Assembly (NCBI RefSeq): GCF_010548375.1
Contig: NZ_JAAGLY010000005.1
Coordinates: 372,001-436,000, forward strand
Direction: 5' to 3'
DNA length: 64,000 nucleotides
Source of the DNA: Streptomyces sp. SID13726
Lineage (GTDB): Bacteria; Actinomycetota; Actinomycetes; Streptomycetales; Streptomycetaceae
Below, piece by piece: positions 43,568 through 52,392 of this stretch. The notes under the pieces are model-generated. The model was not told where the DNA came from, did not search any database, and saw only the letters and a list, made by a program, of their open reading frames with translations. The stretch's first letter is position 1, and each line of letters opens with the position of its first letter. The position numbers and the translations under genes were made by a program.

Positions 43568-45991
43568 CAGACCGTCCGCGTCGGTCACCCGGCCGAAGAC
43601 CTCCGTGCCGGACGCCTCGGTGAGCAGGTACGCCTGGGCCTCGCCCACGTGGAAGTACATGCCGTGCAGCTCCAGCTCCCCGTCCCGCAGGGCCCGGGCG
43701 ACCGAGTCGTGGGCGCTCAGGTGCTCCAGCTGCTGCACCACGTTGGTCAGACAGAGCTGCTCCACCGCGTCGGCGGGGGCCCGGCCGGCCAGTCTCGCCC
43801 AGGGCCTGCCGTCGTCGGCCATGCGGTCAAGGCTCGGCGTGCCGTGCCGCAGCCAGCGCTTGAGCGGGGTCCGGGCGCCGCCCGGCTCGGAGGTGAGCAG
43901 TGCCTGCATGGCCCCGCAGCCGGAGTGCCCGCACACCGTGATGGAGCGCACCTTCAGCACGTCCACCGCGTACTCGATCGCGGCCGCCACCGAGTCGTCC
44001 CCGCTCTCCTCGCCGGGCGGCGGGACGAGGTTGCCCACATTGCGCACCACGAAGAGGTCGCCCGGGCCGCTGGAGGTGATCATCGAGGTGACCAGCCGTG
44101 AGTCGGCGCAGGTGAGGAAGAGCTGGGTGGGCCGCTGGCCCTCGCGCGCCAGCCGGGCCAGTTCACCGCGCACGATCGGCGCGGTGTTGCGCTGGAACGC
44201 GCTGATCCCACGGGCCAGGTCGTGCCCGCTCGACCCCGGGGCGCCGGGGGACCGGACGGGCCCGCCCGCCTCGCCGGGAGCACCGGACGCACTGGACGCA
44301 CTGGACGCACCGGCGTGTCCGGCGGCCGACGGGGAGTGCGGGCGCTCGCACTGGTGGTTGCGCCAGGCCGTCCAGGGGCGGCAGCGGCAGTCGGCGGAGC
44401 CGTCCGGCTCCGCGATGCGCGTCCCCGGTCTGCGCCCGGTCAGCTCGACCGAACCGCCCTGCGCGGTGTGCGTCTTCTGCCAGTCCTGCAAGGACTCGAA
44501 CGCCGCGTGGTCCATGAACGACCCGTCCAGCTCCACGACGGCGACCGCGCCCTGGGGCACGAGATGCAGGGCCCGGCTGAGCCGGGGCACCGCGAGGAAC
44601 GTCAACTGGCCTCGTACGTGGACGTGGTGGACTCCCTCCCGCTCGTGGTGCGTGATGCGGGTGCGGGTGAGGCGGTGCAGGGCGACCCCGACGGCGACGG
44701 CGATCCCCAGCGTCACGCCCTCCAGGACACCGAGGAAGACCACGCCGAGGGTGGTGACGGCGTAGACCAGCACCTCGCGGTGGCGCGTCACCGTGCGGAT
44801 GTGGTGCAGGGAGACCATCTGGACGCCGACGGCCATCACCAGGGCGGCGAGCGAGGCGAGCGGGATGAGTTCCAGGGCGGGGACCATCAGCAGTGCGGCG
44901 ATCACTACGAGAACGCCGTGCAGCATCGTGGAGTTCCGGCTCACGGCGCCCGCCTGGACGTTGGCCGAACTGCGCACCGCCACACCGGCGACGGGCAGTC
45001 CGCCGAGGGCGCCGGAGACGATGTTGGCGGCGCCCTGTCCGAGCAGTTCGCGGTCCAGGTCGGAGCGGCCGACGCGGGCGGCCCGGCCGGGGCCCGCGGT
45101 GACCAGGTCGGGGCGCCCGGACACCAGTTTGTCCACGGCGACCGCGCCGAGCAGCGACTGCACGCTGCACACCAGCGTGGTGGTGAGCACGGCGGCGACC
45201 AGGCCGAGCACGGGGCCCTCGGGCAGTCCGGCCAGGGCGTGACTGCTCCAGGAGGGCAGGTCGACCTTGGGGAGGGTGAGCCCGGTGAGCGAGGCGACCG
45301 CGGTGGCTCCGGCGACGGCCACGAGCGCGGTCGGCACCTTGCGCAGCAGCTTCCCGGCCCGGCCGGGGACGCGCGGCCACAGGAAGAGCAGCGTCAGGGT
45401 CAGCACGCTCACCGACACGGCGGCGGGCTGGAGGTGCGCCAACTGGGCGGGCAGGGCGCGGAGGTTGTCGAGGACGGAGCTCTGCGGGGTGCCGCCGAGG
45501 ACGATGTGCAGCTGGGCGACGGCGATGGTGACGCCGATGCCGGCGAGCATGCCGTGCACGATCGCGGGGCTGACGGCGAGCGCGCCGCGGGCCACGCGCA
45601 GGCAGCCGAGGCCCAGTTGGGCCACCCCGGCCAGGACGGTGATGGCGCAGGTGGTCCGCCAGCCGTAGCGGTGGATGAGGTCGGCGGTGACCACGGTGAG
45701 TCCGGCGGCGGGGCCGCTGACCTGGAGCGGGGAGCCGCCGAGCCGACCGGCGACCAGCCCTCCGACGGCTGCGGCGACCAGGCCGGCCTGGAGGGGCGCG
45801 CCGGTGGCGAGGGCGATGCCCAGGGACAGCGGCAGGGCGATCAGGAAGACCGCGATCGAGGCCGACACATCGGCACCCGCGACACGGAAGCGGCGGGGCG
45901 GGGTCGGCGGCGGGCTGTGGGGTCGGTGGATGCGCCTCGTGCTGTTCGAGTCGCTCGGGTCGGTGGTGCGGGTGGGTACACAGGCTGACAT
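43553..45991 (-). CDS. SulP transporter fused to beta-carbonic anhydrase
   Basis: The 812-aa protein joins three parts. An N-terminal SulP anion transporter (about residues 30-430, 10-12 TM helices, IALPLSLGIALATGAPLQAGL, LPVAGVAVRSSANVQAGA) is followed by a STAS-like segment (about 450-540, TFLAVPRLSRALHLV, ELDGSFMDHAAFESLQDW) and a Gly/Ser/Ala-rich linker. The C-terminal beta-carbonic anhydrase has LTCADSR near 625 and CGHSGCGAM near 688, giving the Cys-Asp-His-Cys zinc set. Such fusions couple bicarbonate transport to CO2 hydration. Start ATG at 45991 with GGAGGAG upstream. Confidence 0.9.
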   Translation of the reverse strand: MSACVPTRTTDPSDSNSTRRIHRPHSPPPTPPRRFRVAGADVSASIAVFLIALPLSLGIALATGAPLQAGLVAAAVGGLVAGRLGGSPLQVSGPAAGLTVVTADLIHRYGWRTTCAITVLAGVAQLGLGCLRVARGALAVSPAIVHGMLAGIGVTIAVAQLHIVLGGTPQSSVLDNLRALPAQLAHLQPAAVSVSVLTLTLLFLWPRVPGRAGKLLRKVPTALVAVAGATAVASLTGLTLPKVDLPSWSSHALAGLPEGPVLGLVAAVLTTTLVCSVQSLLGAVAVDKLVSGRPDLVTAGPGRAARVGRSDLDRELLGQGAANIVSGALGGLPVAGVAVRSSANVQAGAVSRNSTMLHGVLVVIAALLMVPALELIPLASLAALVMAVGVQMVSLHHIRTVTRHREVLVYAVTTLGVVFLGVLEGVTLGIAVAVGVALHRLTRTRITHHEREGVHHVHVRGQLTFLAVPRLSRALHLVPQGAVAVVELDGSFMDHAAFESLQDWQKTHTAQGGSVELTGRRPGTRIAEPDGSADCRCRPWTAWRNHQCERPHSPSAAGHAGASSASSASGAPGEAGGPVRSPGAPGSSGHDLARGISAFQRNTAPIVRGELARLAREGQRPTQLFLTCADSRLVTSMITSSGPGDLFVVRNVGNLVPPPGEESGDDSVAAAIEYAVDVLKVRSITVCGHSGCGAMQALLTSEPGGARTPLKRWLRHGTPSLDRMADDGRPWARLAGRAPADAVEQLCLTNVVQQLEHLSAHDSVARALRDGELELHGMYFHVGEAQAYLLTEASGTEVFGRVTDADGLPSPA

Positions 45992-46289
45992 TTTTCCCGT
46001 CTCCTCCGGGGCAGCGCGGTCGCGGAACAGGTGGTCCCCCGTCGATGGCGGGGGCGGGTCGCGGCCGTGGGTCACGGCGTGCAGCGGCGGGATGAATCAA
46101 CGCTCGGTAAACGGATCGTAATGCAGAGTAAAGGCCAGGCATAGACTTTCCGGGCAAATGGGCTAACTGCTCACCTGTAAGAGCGAAGTGGCAATTTCAT
46201 CGGCTTGTCGTACTAATTCCTTCTCGGTCCCGTGCGAACTTGACGGCGCTGTCGTTGGGCCCCGAGAGAAGGAAGAAGGTGGGCGGAAC

Positions 46290-47564
46290 ATGGCCGCCAC
46301 CCAGAGGATTGCCGCGGGAGCCGTGGTCGCCGCGGTCTGTGCCGCCTCGCTCGCCGGTTGCGCGACCGGCACCGACGTGAAGGAAGGGGCCAGAGGCCCG
46401 CAGAAGGCGAAGCCGGCGCAGGCGCCGCCCAAGCAGGCGGTCCGCCTGATCGGCGACGGCTCCACCTCCTTCACCGGAGCCCAGCCGCACCTGCCCAGAC
46501 CTCAGCGCCTCGCACCCGGCCAGAAGCCGCCGCAGTTCGTGGTCTTCTCCTGGGACGGCGCCGGCGAGGACAGCCAGAAGCTGTTCTCCCACTTCCGCAA
46601 GGTCGCCAAGGCCAACAACACGACGATGACGTACTTCCTGAGCGGCGTGTACATGCTGCCGGAGGACAAGCGGGACGAGTACAAGCCCCCGCAGCACTCC
46701 CCGGGCCGCTCCGACATCGGCTTCAACGACGAGCAGGGCATCGCCGACACCGTCAAGCAGCTGCGCCTCGCGTGGCTGGAGGGCAACGAGATCGGCACCC
46801 ACTTCAACGGCCACTTCTGCGGCAGCGGCGGCGGGGTCGGCCAGTGGTCGGTGGCGGACTGGAAGGACGAGATCGCCCAGGCGAAGCAGTTCGTGAAGTC
46901 CTGGAAGACCAACACCGGGATGACCAAGGCCGCCCCGCTGCCCTTCGACTACGACAAGGAGCTCATCGGCGCCCGCACGCCCTGTCTGGAGGGCCAGAAG
47001 AACTTCATGCAGGCCGCCCGCGAGCTGGGCTTCCGCTATGACACCAGCGGCGTCAACGACCAGCTCTGGCCCAAGAAGAAGCAGGGCCTGTGGGACCTGT
47101 CGATGCAGCTCGTGCCCTTCCCCGGGCACTCCTACGAGCAGCTGACCATGGACTACAACTTCATGGTCAACCAGTCCGGCACCGCGACCCAGGGCGACCC
47201 GAACAAGTTCCAGTTCTGGGGCGACCAGATGCGCGACGGCCTGCTCAAGGGCTTCCACCGGGCCTACGACGGCAACCGCGCGCCCCTGGTCATCGGCAAC
47301 CACTTCGAGTCCTGGAACGGCGGCACCTACATGCGCGCCGTCCAGGAGACCATCGAGACGGTGTGCAACAAGCCCGACGTGCGCTGTGTCTCCTTCCGGC
47401 AGCTCGCCGACTGGCTGGACGCCCAGGACCCGCAGACCCTGGAGAAGCTGCGCACCCTGGGGGTCGGCGAGGCGCCGAAGCAGGGCTGGCCGGCCTTCCT
47501 GTCCGGCCGGCCGGCCCCGGCACCGAAGGGCGTACCGGGGGCGCCGGCGGCCAAGAGGCAGTAG
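46290..47564 (+). CDS. NodB-like polysaccharide deacetylase lipoprotein
   Basis: The 424-aa protein starts with a signal peptide and a lipobox (AASLAGCATG, cleavage before Cys near residue 24), so it is probably anchored outside the membrane. The NodB-fold region has FVVFSWDGAGEDS in place of TFDDG, the metal motif HFNGHF (HxxxH) near 165 and GARTPCLE in the RxPY position. It could deacetylate a cell-wall glycan. The changed motif 1 (WDGAG) makes catalysis less certain. Start ATG at 46290 follows AGGTGGG. Confidence 0.78.
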   Translation: MAATQRIAAGAVVAAVCAASLAGCATGTDVKEGARGPQKAKPAQAPPKQAVRLIGDGSTSFTGAQPHLPRPQRLAPGQKPPQFVVFSWDGAGEDSQKLFSHFRKVAKANNTTMTYFLSGVYMLPEDKRDEYKPPQHSPGRSDIGFNDEQGIADTVKQLRLAWLEGNEIGTHFNGHFCGSGGGVGQWSVADWKDEIAQAKQFVKSWKTNTGMTKAAPLPFDYDKELIGARTPCLEGQKNFMQAARELGFRYDTSGVNDQLWPKKKQGLWDLSMQLVPFPGHSYEQLTMDYNFMVNQSGTATQGDPNKFQFWGDQMRDGLLKGFHRAYDGNRAPLVIGNHFESWNGGTYMRAVQETIETVCNKPDVRCVSFRQLADWLDAQDPQTLEKLRTLGVGEAPKQGWPAFLSGRPAPAPKGVPGAPAAKRQ

Positions 47565-47580
47565 GCGCCCGGCGGTTGTC

Positions 47581-48561
47581 TCAGACGGCCGCCACCGCGC
47601 TCTCCGCGAGCACGAACGAGGGGTCGATCTGCGCCGCCAGGTCGGCCCCCGTGCGTTCGTTGCCCCAGGAGCTGGCGTTCTTCAGGTGGAAGTGCGTCAT
47701 CTGCTGGGTGTAGCGCTCCCAGTCCCGCAGTTCGTACGTCGCGTCGACGGCCGTCCGCAGCCGGTGCAGGGCACGGCGGTTGACGTCCTCCAGGAGCGCG
47801 AACCGGGGCGGCCGGCCCTTCTCCAGGGCCCGCACCCAGTCGGAGTGCCCGACCGTCACCAGCAGGTCGTCCCCGACCTCGGCGCGGAGGAAGTCGAGGT
47901 CGTCCTGTCCCTGCACCTTGTTGCCGACGACCTTCAGGACGACGCCGAAGTCGCGGGCGTACTCCTTGTACTGGCGATAGACGGAGACCCCCTTCCGGGT
48001 CGGCTCGACGACGAGGAACGTGATGTCGAAGCGGGTGAACATGCCGGAGGCGAAGGAGTCGGAGCCCGCCGTCATGTCCACCACGACGTACTCGCCCCGG
48101 CCGTCCACCAGGTGGTTCAGGCAGAGCTCCACCGCTCCCGTCTTGGAGTGGTAGCAGGCGACCCCCAGGTCGGCGTCGGTGAAGGGGCCGGTGACCATCA
48201 AACGGACGACGTCGCCGTCGAGTTCCACCGGTCGCGCGCAGGCGTCGTAGACCGGGTTGTCCTCGCTCACCCGCAGCAGCCGGGAGCCCTCGCCGGGCGG
48301 AGTGGTCTTGATCATCTCGGCGGCGGAGGCGATACGCGGGTTGGTGCCGCGCAGGTACTCCTTGATCAGCGGGAGCCGCTCGCCCATCGAGGGCACCGCG
48401 GCCGCCGCCGCCTCGTCCAGGCCGAGCGCCGGTCCCAGATGCTGGTTGATGTCGGCGTCGACGGCGATCACCGGTGCGCCGGTGGCCGCGAGGTGGCGGA
48501 TGAACAGGGAGGACAGGGTGGTCTTGCCGCTGCCGCCCTTCCCGACGAAAGCAATTTTCAT
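47581..48561 (-). CDS. CooC/MinD-like P-loop ATPase
   Basis: The 326-aa protein has a deviant Walker motif at the extreme N-terminus (KIAFVGKGGSGKTTLSSLFI), VDADINQHLG and VVVDMTAGSDSFASG, plus a KVVGNKV specificity loop. It belongs to the SIMIBI class (CooC/ParA/MinD/NifH-like), which drives metal insertion or protein positioning. The partner is unknown. The ATG at 48561 is chosen because it directly opens the P-loop strand. Convergent with the NodB-like gene, only 16 bp apart. Confidence 0.8.
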   Translation of the reverse strand: MKIAFVGKGGSGKTTLSSLFIRHLAATGAPVIAVDADINQHLGPALGLDEAAAAAVPSMGERLPLIKEYLRGTNPRIASAAEMIKTTPPGEGSRLLRVSEDNPVYDACARPVELDGDVVRLMVTGPFTDADLGVACYHSKTGAVELCLNHLVDGRGEYVVVDMTAGSDSFASGMFTRFDITFLVVEPTRKGVSVYRQYKEYARDFGVVLKVVGNKVQGQDDLDFLRAEVGDDLLVTVGHSDWVRALEKGRPPRFALLEDVNRRALHRLRTAVDATYELRDWERYTQQMTHFHLKNASSWGNERTGADLAAQIDPSFVLAESAVAAV

Positions 48562-48662
48562 GTTCACGAAGGGTAGTCGCAAGGTAGCTGTACGTGGCAG
48601 GCGTGCGTGAAGAAGACCACTCCATCGAGGGGTGGGCGGCCGGGTTGCGTAAGGTCGTACTC

Positions 48663-49487
48663 ATGAGTACGACAGGCGCGACCGCCGATCCGCTCGCGGC
48701 CCTGGGCTCGCTGCCCGGCGTGGCCGAGTCCGTGGAGTCCGTGCGCAAGTCCGTGGACCGGGTCTACGGGCACCGGGTCATGCGGCGCCGCAGCAACGAG
48801 ATCACCTCCGAGGCGGCCCTGCGCGGCGCCTGCGGCTCGGCCGCGCTGTCCGGCGCGGACTGGGCCCTCGAAGAGGTGCGCCGCCGCTCGGACTTCGGTG
48901 TCGACGACGAGGCACGGGTCATGGGCGCGGCCCTGCGGCTGACCGCCGAGGCCGGCCAACTGCTGTCCATCTGGCGGCAGTCGCCGCTGCGGGTGCTGGC
49001 CCGGCTGCACCTGGTGGCCGCGGCGGCCGACGAGGACGGGATCGGGCGTCCGCGCCAGACGGGCGAGCGGGTCGACGAGCCGCTGATCGAACTGCCGCTG
49101 CCCAGTGCGGCCGAGGTCTCCGGCCGCCTTGAGGGGCTGTCCGAGCTGATCATCGCGGGCAGTTCAGCCCCCGCGCTGGTCACGGCCGCCGTGGTGCAGG
49201 GCGAACTACTGGCGCTGCGGCCCTTCGTCTCGTACAACGGCCTGGTCGCGCGCGCGGCCGCGCGGATCGTCCTGGTCGGCAGCGGGCTCGACCCGAAGTC
49301 GGTCTGTCCGGCGGAGGTCGGCCACGCCGAACTGGGCCGCGCGGCCTATCTGGCGGCGCTCGACGGATACGTCTCCGGCACTCCCGAGGGCATGGGCGCC
49401 TGGATCGCCCACTGCGGACGCGCGATCGAACTGGGTGCGCGCGAGTCGACGGCGGTGTGCGAGGCGCTTCAGCGCGGGGCGGCGTAG
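48663..49487 (+). CDS. Fic-fold protein with degenerate active site
   Basis: This 274-aa protein shows a helical Fic-like architecture. LLALRPFVSYNGLVARAAARIVLVGSGLDP (residues about 182-211) lines up with the Fic motif HPFxxGNGRxxR, but the catalytic His is Arg and GNGR is YNGL. The upstream helices (AALRGACGSAALSGADW, VMGAALRLTAEAGQLLSIW, LARLHLVAAAA) fit the fold. AMP transfer is therefore unlikely; a structural or binding role is more plausible. Streptomyces orthologs are often labelled oxidoreductase, for which I see no support. A strong terminator follows. Confidence 0.6.
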   Translation: MSTTGATADPLAALGSLPGVAESVESVRKSVDRVYGHRVMRRRSNEITSEAALRGACGSAALSGADWALEEVRRRSDFGVDDEARVMGAALRLTAEAGQLLSIWRQSPLRVLARLHLVAAAADEDGIGRPRQTGERVDEPLIELPLPSAAEVSGRLEGLSELIIAGSSAPALVTAAVVQGELLALRPFVSYNGLVARAAARIVLVGSGLDPKSVCPAEVGHAELGRAAYLAALDGYVSGTPEGMGAWIAHCGRAIELGARESTAVCEALQRGAA

Positions 49488-49506
49488 AAACCCCTGGAAC
49501 AGGGTT

Positions 49507-49534
49507 GCGGCGGTACGAGGATTCGTACCGCCGC
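49507..49534 (+). terminator. Terminator after the Fic-fold gene
   Basis: A perfect 12-bp stem (GCGGCGGTACGA / TCGTACCGCCGC) with a GGAT loop, 19 bp past the stop codon. Confidence 0.85.
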
Positions 49535-49823
49535 TGGCATGTTCACCGGGTTACCAAGCGTCCTCGAAATATTGCCCATCAGGTCGGGAACTCTGCCCGT
49601 CACCTGGTGCGGCTGGCCCGTAATCGACGGGTCGACGTCGCGTGGGTGCCTGGTGTCCATGCTCGGTCCGTGGGGCCAAATGCGTTTTTAAGGTGATCCT
49701 TTCGGATGTCCTTGGTCTCGCGGGCCGTTAATCCCTTTGTACTCCAGGACCGGAGCAAGCGGAACCCCCGCCAGCCGTTCTTTACTTTTATCCTCAAATA
49801 GGCGCCAAGTGGGCGGAATCGCC
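49535..49823. other. AT-rich intergenic interval, possible RNA
   Basis: The gap between the terminator and the HAD gene contains, at 49680-49800, one of the most AT-rich stretches in the window. On the minus strand it can fold AAGG-ACA-TCC-GAAA-GGA-TCA-CCTT, a GNRA-capped hairpin with a symmetric internal loop, followed by AAAAA. I remember an S. coelicolor 6S-like RNA mapped close to these genes. A minus-strand frame also crosses it without a good start. Confidence 0.35.
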
Positions 49824-50657
49824 TCAGGCCACCGTCGACCGTCGCCGATTCGCGTACCAGACGAGGCCCGCCGTGGCCGCCGCCGCTCCTATGGCGGCGA
49901 CCGCCACGAGCGCCGGGCGGGGCGGTACGGCGAATCCGGGCAGCCGCTGCTTGAGCCGCACCGGGCGGTGGAAATCGAGAATCGGCCACCCGCGCGCGAG
50001 AGCCTCGCGGCGCAGGGTCCGGTCGGGGTTCACCGCGTGCGGGTGGCCCACGGTCTCGAGCATCGGCAGGTCGGTCGCCGAGTCGCTGTAGGCGTAGCAG
50101 CGCTCCAGGTCGTACCCCTCCGACTCGGCCAGCTCCCGGATCGCCTCGGCCTTCGTCGGGCCGTACGCGTAGTACTCCACCTCGCCGGTGTAGCAGCCGT
50201 CCTCGCCCACGACCATGCGGGTCGCCACCACCCGGTCGGCGCCCAGGAGTTCGCCGATCGGCTCGACCACCTCGGCGCCGGACGTGGACACGATGACGAC
50301 GTCCCGGCCGGCCGTGTGGTGCTCCTCGATGAGGGAGGCGGCCTCGTCGTAGATGATCGGGTCGATCAGGTCGTGCAGCGTCTCGGCCACGATCTCCTTG
50401 ACCTGCTGGACGTTCCAGCCGCGCACGAGCGCGGAGAGGTACTCGCGGGTGCGCTCCATCTGGTCGTGGTCCATACCGCCGACGAGGAAGACGAACTGGG
50501 CATAGGCGGTCCGCAACGCGGCCCTGCGGTTGATCAGGCCGCCTTGGTAGAACGACTTGCTGAACGTGAGCGTGCTCGACTTCGCAATGACCGTCTTGTC
50601 CAGGTCAAAGAAGGCGGCTGTGCGGGGCAAGGAGTGGTTTTCCACGACCCCGAGCAT
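49824..50657 (-). CDS. HAD-IB family phosphatase with C-terminal membrane anchor
   Basis: The 277-aa protein has a haloacid-dehalogenase core with FFDLDKTVIAK near residue 16, the VIVSTSG motif II near 122, and YAYSDSATDLPML motif IV near 186. A cap domain follows motif I. The last 25 residues are hydrophobic (ALVAVAAIGAAAATAGLVWY) and end in a basic tail. It is probably a lipid or phosphoserine-type phosphatase at the inner membrane. Known orthologs are called morphological-differentiation-associated proteins; that role is not evident from sequence. Start ATG at 50657. Confidence 0.85.
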   Translation of the reverse strand: MLGVVENHSLPRTAAFFDLDKTVIAKSSTLTFSKSFYQGGLINRRAALRTAYAQFVFLVGGMDHDQMERTREYLSALVRGWNVQQVKEIVAETLHDLIDPIIYDEAASLIEEHHTAGRDVVIVSTSGAEVVEPIGELLGADRVVATRMVVGEDGCYTGEVEYYAYGPTKAEAIRELAESEGYDLERCYAYSDSATDLPMLETVGHPHAVNPDRTLRREALARGWPILDFHRPVRLKQRLPGFAVPPRPALVAVAAIGAAAATAGLVWYANRRRSTVA

Positions 50658-50689
50658 AGGCGCAGCCCATTCGGCGTAAGGTGAGGCGC

Positions 50690-50905
50690 GTGGGTTTGCC
50701 TGAGAGGGCTCTCGGGTACACCATGGAAGTCACGGATCGTTCGCGACCGTGCTAACCCGGCCCGGCTCCTCCCCCCCCGAGTCGGCCGTGGAGACGACCC
50801 CCACTCTCCCCCCCGGTGGGGGTCGTCGCATGTCCGGGTGGGTTTTCCTTCTTCAGTGCGCGGTCCTCGGGCCGCTTCGAGGCGGCTGTGGCCGCCTCTT
50901 TCGTA
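50690..50905 (+). ncRNA. Structured small RNA candidate
   Basis: Between the HAD gene and ssd there is a compact set of stems. CACGG-A-TCG-TTCG-CGA-CCGTG at 50732-50752 is followed by a 12-bp perfect stem at 50793-50804/50816-50827 (GACGACCCCCAC). It is nested within ACCCGG/CCGGGT (50755-50760, 50834-50839) across an asymmetric bubble. GAGGCGGC-TGTG-GCCGCCTC followed by TTTC at 50879-50901 looks like a terminator. A long rod with a central bubble recalls 6S RNA. Start and end are approximate, and a leader of ssd is an alternative. Confidence 0.4.
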
Positions 50906-51014
50906 TGCCCATGATCCGTCACCGTGTGTAGCCGTCGTGCTGCTCTGCGGAGGTCGTACACAGGTGGGACAGGGCTCACCGGTATGGGTGACGGCGATAT
51001 TCACAACCGCTGAG

Positions 51015-51023
51015 TTGTCCACA
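51015..51023 (+). promoter_or_regulatory. DnaA box
   Basis: TTGTCCACA is the preferred DnaA binding nonamer in Streptomyces. It is a single site upstream of ssd, so significance is uncertain. Confidence 0.4.
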
Positions 51024-51276
51024 GTTATCGACCAAGATCCACACGATTTCCGGGATCGCCGCATCGTGATTCCCACACATCCCGCTCGGGCCGACTTCAT
51101 GGCCGGATCCGGTTAGTCGGGGGTTTTGGCCGGTTCGTATCGGCCGCTCATATGGAGGCCGGTTGCCGGTTCTTCACATGTTTGGGAATCGCGGGGCCGA
51201 AGGGGCCGCGTGAGAGAGGCGACGCGCGAGCCCTTGCGGGGGTCCTCGCGCATCGCGGTGAAGGGGGATGGAGACC

Positions 51277-52392
51277 GTGACCGCAGCCGTCACACACGAC
51301 CCGCCGCCCGCCGCCGGAGGGCGGCCCGGGCAGCCGTTGATCGTCACTGAGGACGCGGACCTGCTGGACGACCTGCTGCGCCTGTGCGCGGCGGCCGGCG
51401 CGAGGGCCGAGGTCCACCACGGGGTGCCGGAGCCCAGAGGCAGCTGGGAGGCGGCCCCGCTCGTCCTGGTCGGCGACGACGCCGCACACCGGGTGCGCGG
51501 AGCCGCGCGCCGCCGCGGAGTGGTGCTCGTGGGCCGGGACCAGGACGACTCCGGGGTGTGGAAACGCGCCGTCGAGATCGGCGCCGACCACGTCCTGATG
51601 CTGCCCGACGGCGAGCAGTGGCTGGTCGACCGCATCGCCGACGTCGCCGAGGGCATCGGCAGGCCCGCCCTCACCGTCGGTGTCATCGGCGGCCGGGGCG
51701 GGGCCGGGGCCTCCACGCTCGCGTGTGCCCTCGCCGTCACCTCCGCGCGTGAAGGACTGCGCACACTGCTCGTGGACGCCGATCCGCTGGGCGGCGGACT
51801 CGACGTACTCCTCGGCGGCGAGAGCACCGAGGGGCTGCGCTGGCCCGCCTTCGCCGCCTCGCGCGGCCGGGTCGGCGGCGGCGCCCTGGAGGAGTCGCTG
51901 CCCCGGCTGCACTCCCTGCGGGTGCTGAGCTGGGACCGCGGCGACCGCATCGCCGTACCGCCGCCCGCGGTCCGGGCGGTGCTCGCCGCGGCCCGGCGCC
52001 GGGGCGGGACCGTCGTCGTCGACCTGCCCCGCCTCCTCGACGACGGGGTCACCGAGGCCCTCGCCCAGCTCGACCTCGGGATCCTGGTCGTCCCCGGCGA
52101 ACTGCGCGCCGTCGCCGCGGCCGGCCGCGTGGCCTCCGCAGTCGGCATGGTCCTGCGCGATCTGCGCGTGGCGGTGCGCGGCCCCTACGCACCCGGCCTC
52201 GACGACCGCGAGGTGGCCCGGCTGCTCGGCCTGCCGCTGGTGGGCGAGGTACCGGTCGAGTCGGCGCTGCAACGGCCGCAGGGGAGCGGGGCGCCACCGG
52301 GGGCGGCGGCCCGGGGGCCGTTGGGGCGGTTCTGCAAGGGGTTCTGGGAGCGGGCGTTGACGGAGGCGGGGACGGGGGCCGGGGCGGGATGA
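51277..52392 (+). CDS. ssd: Septum-site-determining protein Ssd (CpaE/MinD-like)
   Basis: This 371-aa protein has an N-terminal receiver-like region (residues about 10-130) followed by a MinD/CpaE-type ATPase: VGVIGGRGGAGASTLACAL near 140, LLVDADPLGGGLDVLLGG and TVVVDLPRLLDDG. In actinobacteria Ssd influences septum placement and lies before the tad secretion cluster, as here. GTG at 51277 is preferred; an in-frame ATG three codons earlier lies too close to the GGGGG site. It overlaps tadA by ATGA. Confidence 0.88.
   Translation: MTAAVTHDPPPAAGGRPGQPLIVTEDADLLDDLLRLCAAAGARAEVHHGVPEPRGSWEAAPLVLVGDDAAHRVRGAARRRGVVLVGRDQDDSGVWKRAVEIGADHVLMLPDGEQWLVDRIADVAEGIGRPALTVGVIGGRGGAGASTLACALAVTSAREGLRTLLVDADPLGGGLDVLLGGESTEGLRWPAFAASRGRVGGGALEESLPRLHSLRVLSWDRGDRIAVPPPAVRAVLAAARRRGGTVVVDLPRLLDDGVTEALAQLDLGILVVPGELRAVAAAGRVASAVGMVLRDLRVAVRGPYAPGLDDREVARLLGLPLVGEVPVESALQRPQGSGAPPGAAARGPLGRFCKGFWERALTEAGTGAGAG

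Noticed and set aside
44222..45988. A 588-codon plus-strand frame
   Set aside because: It is the antisense shadow of the SulP-carbonic anhydrase gene.
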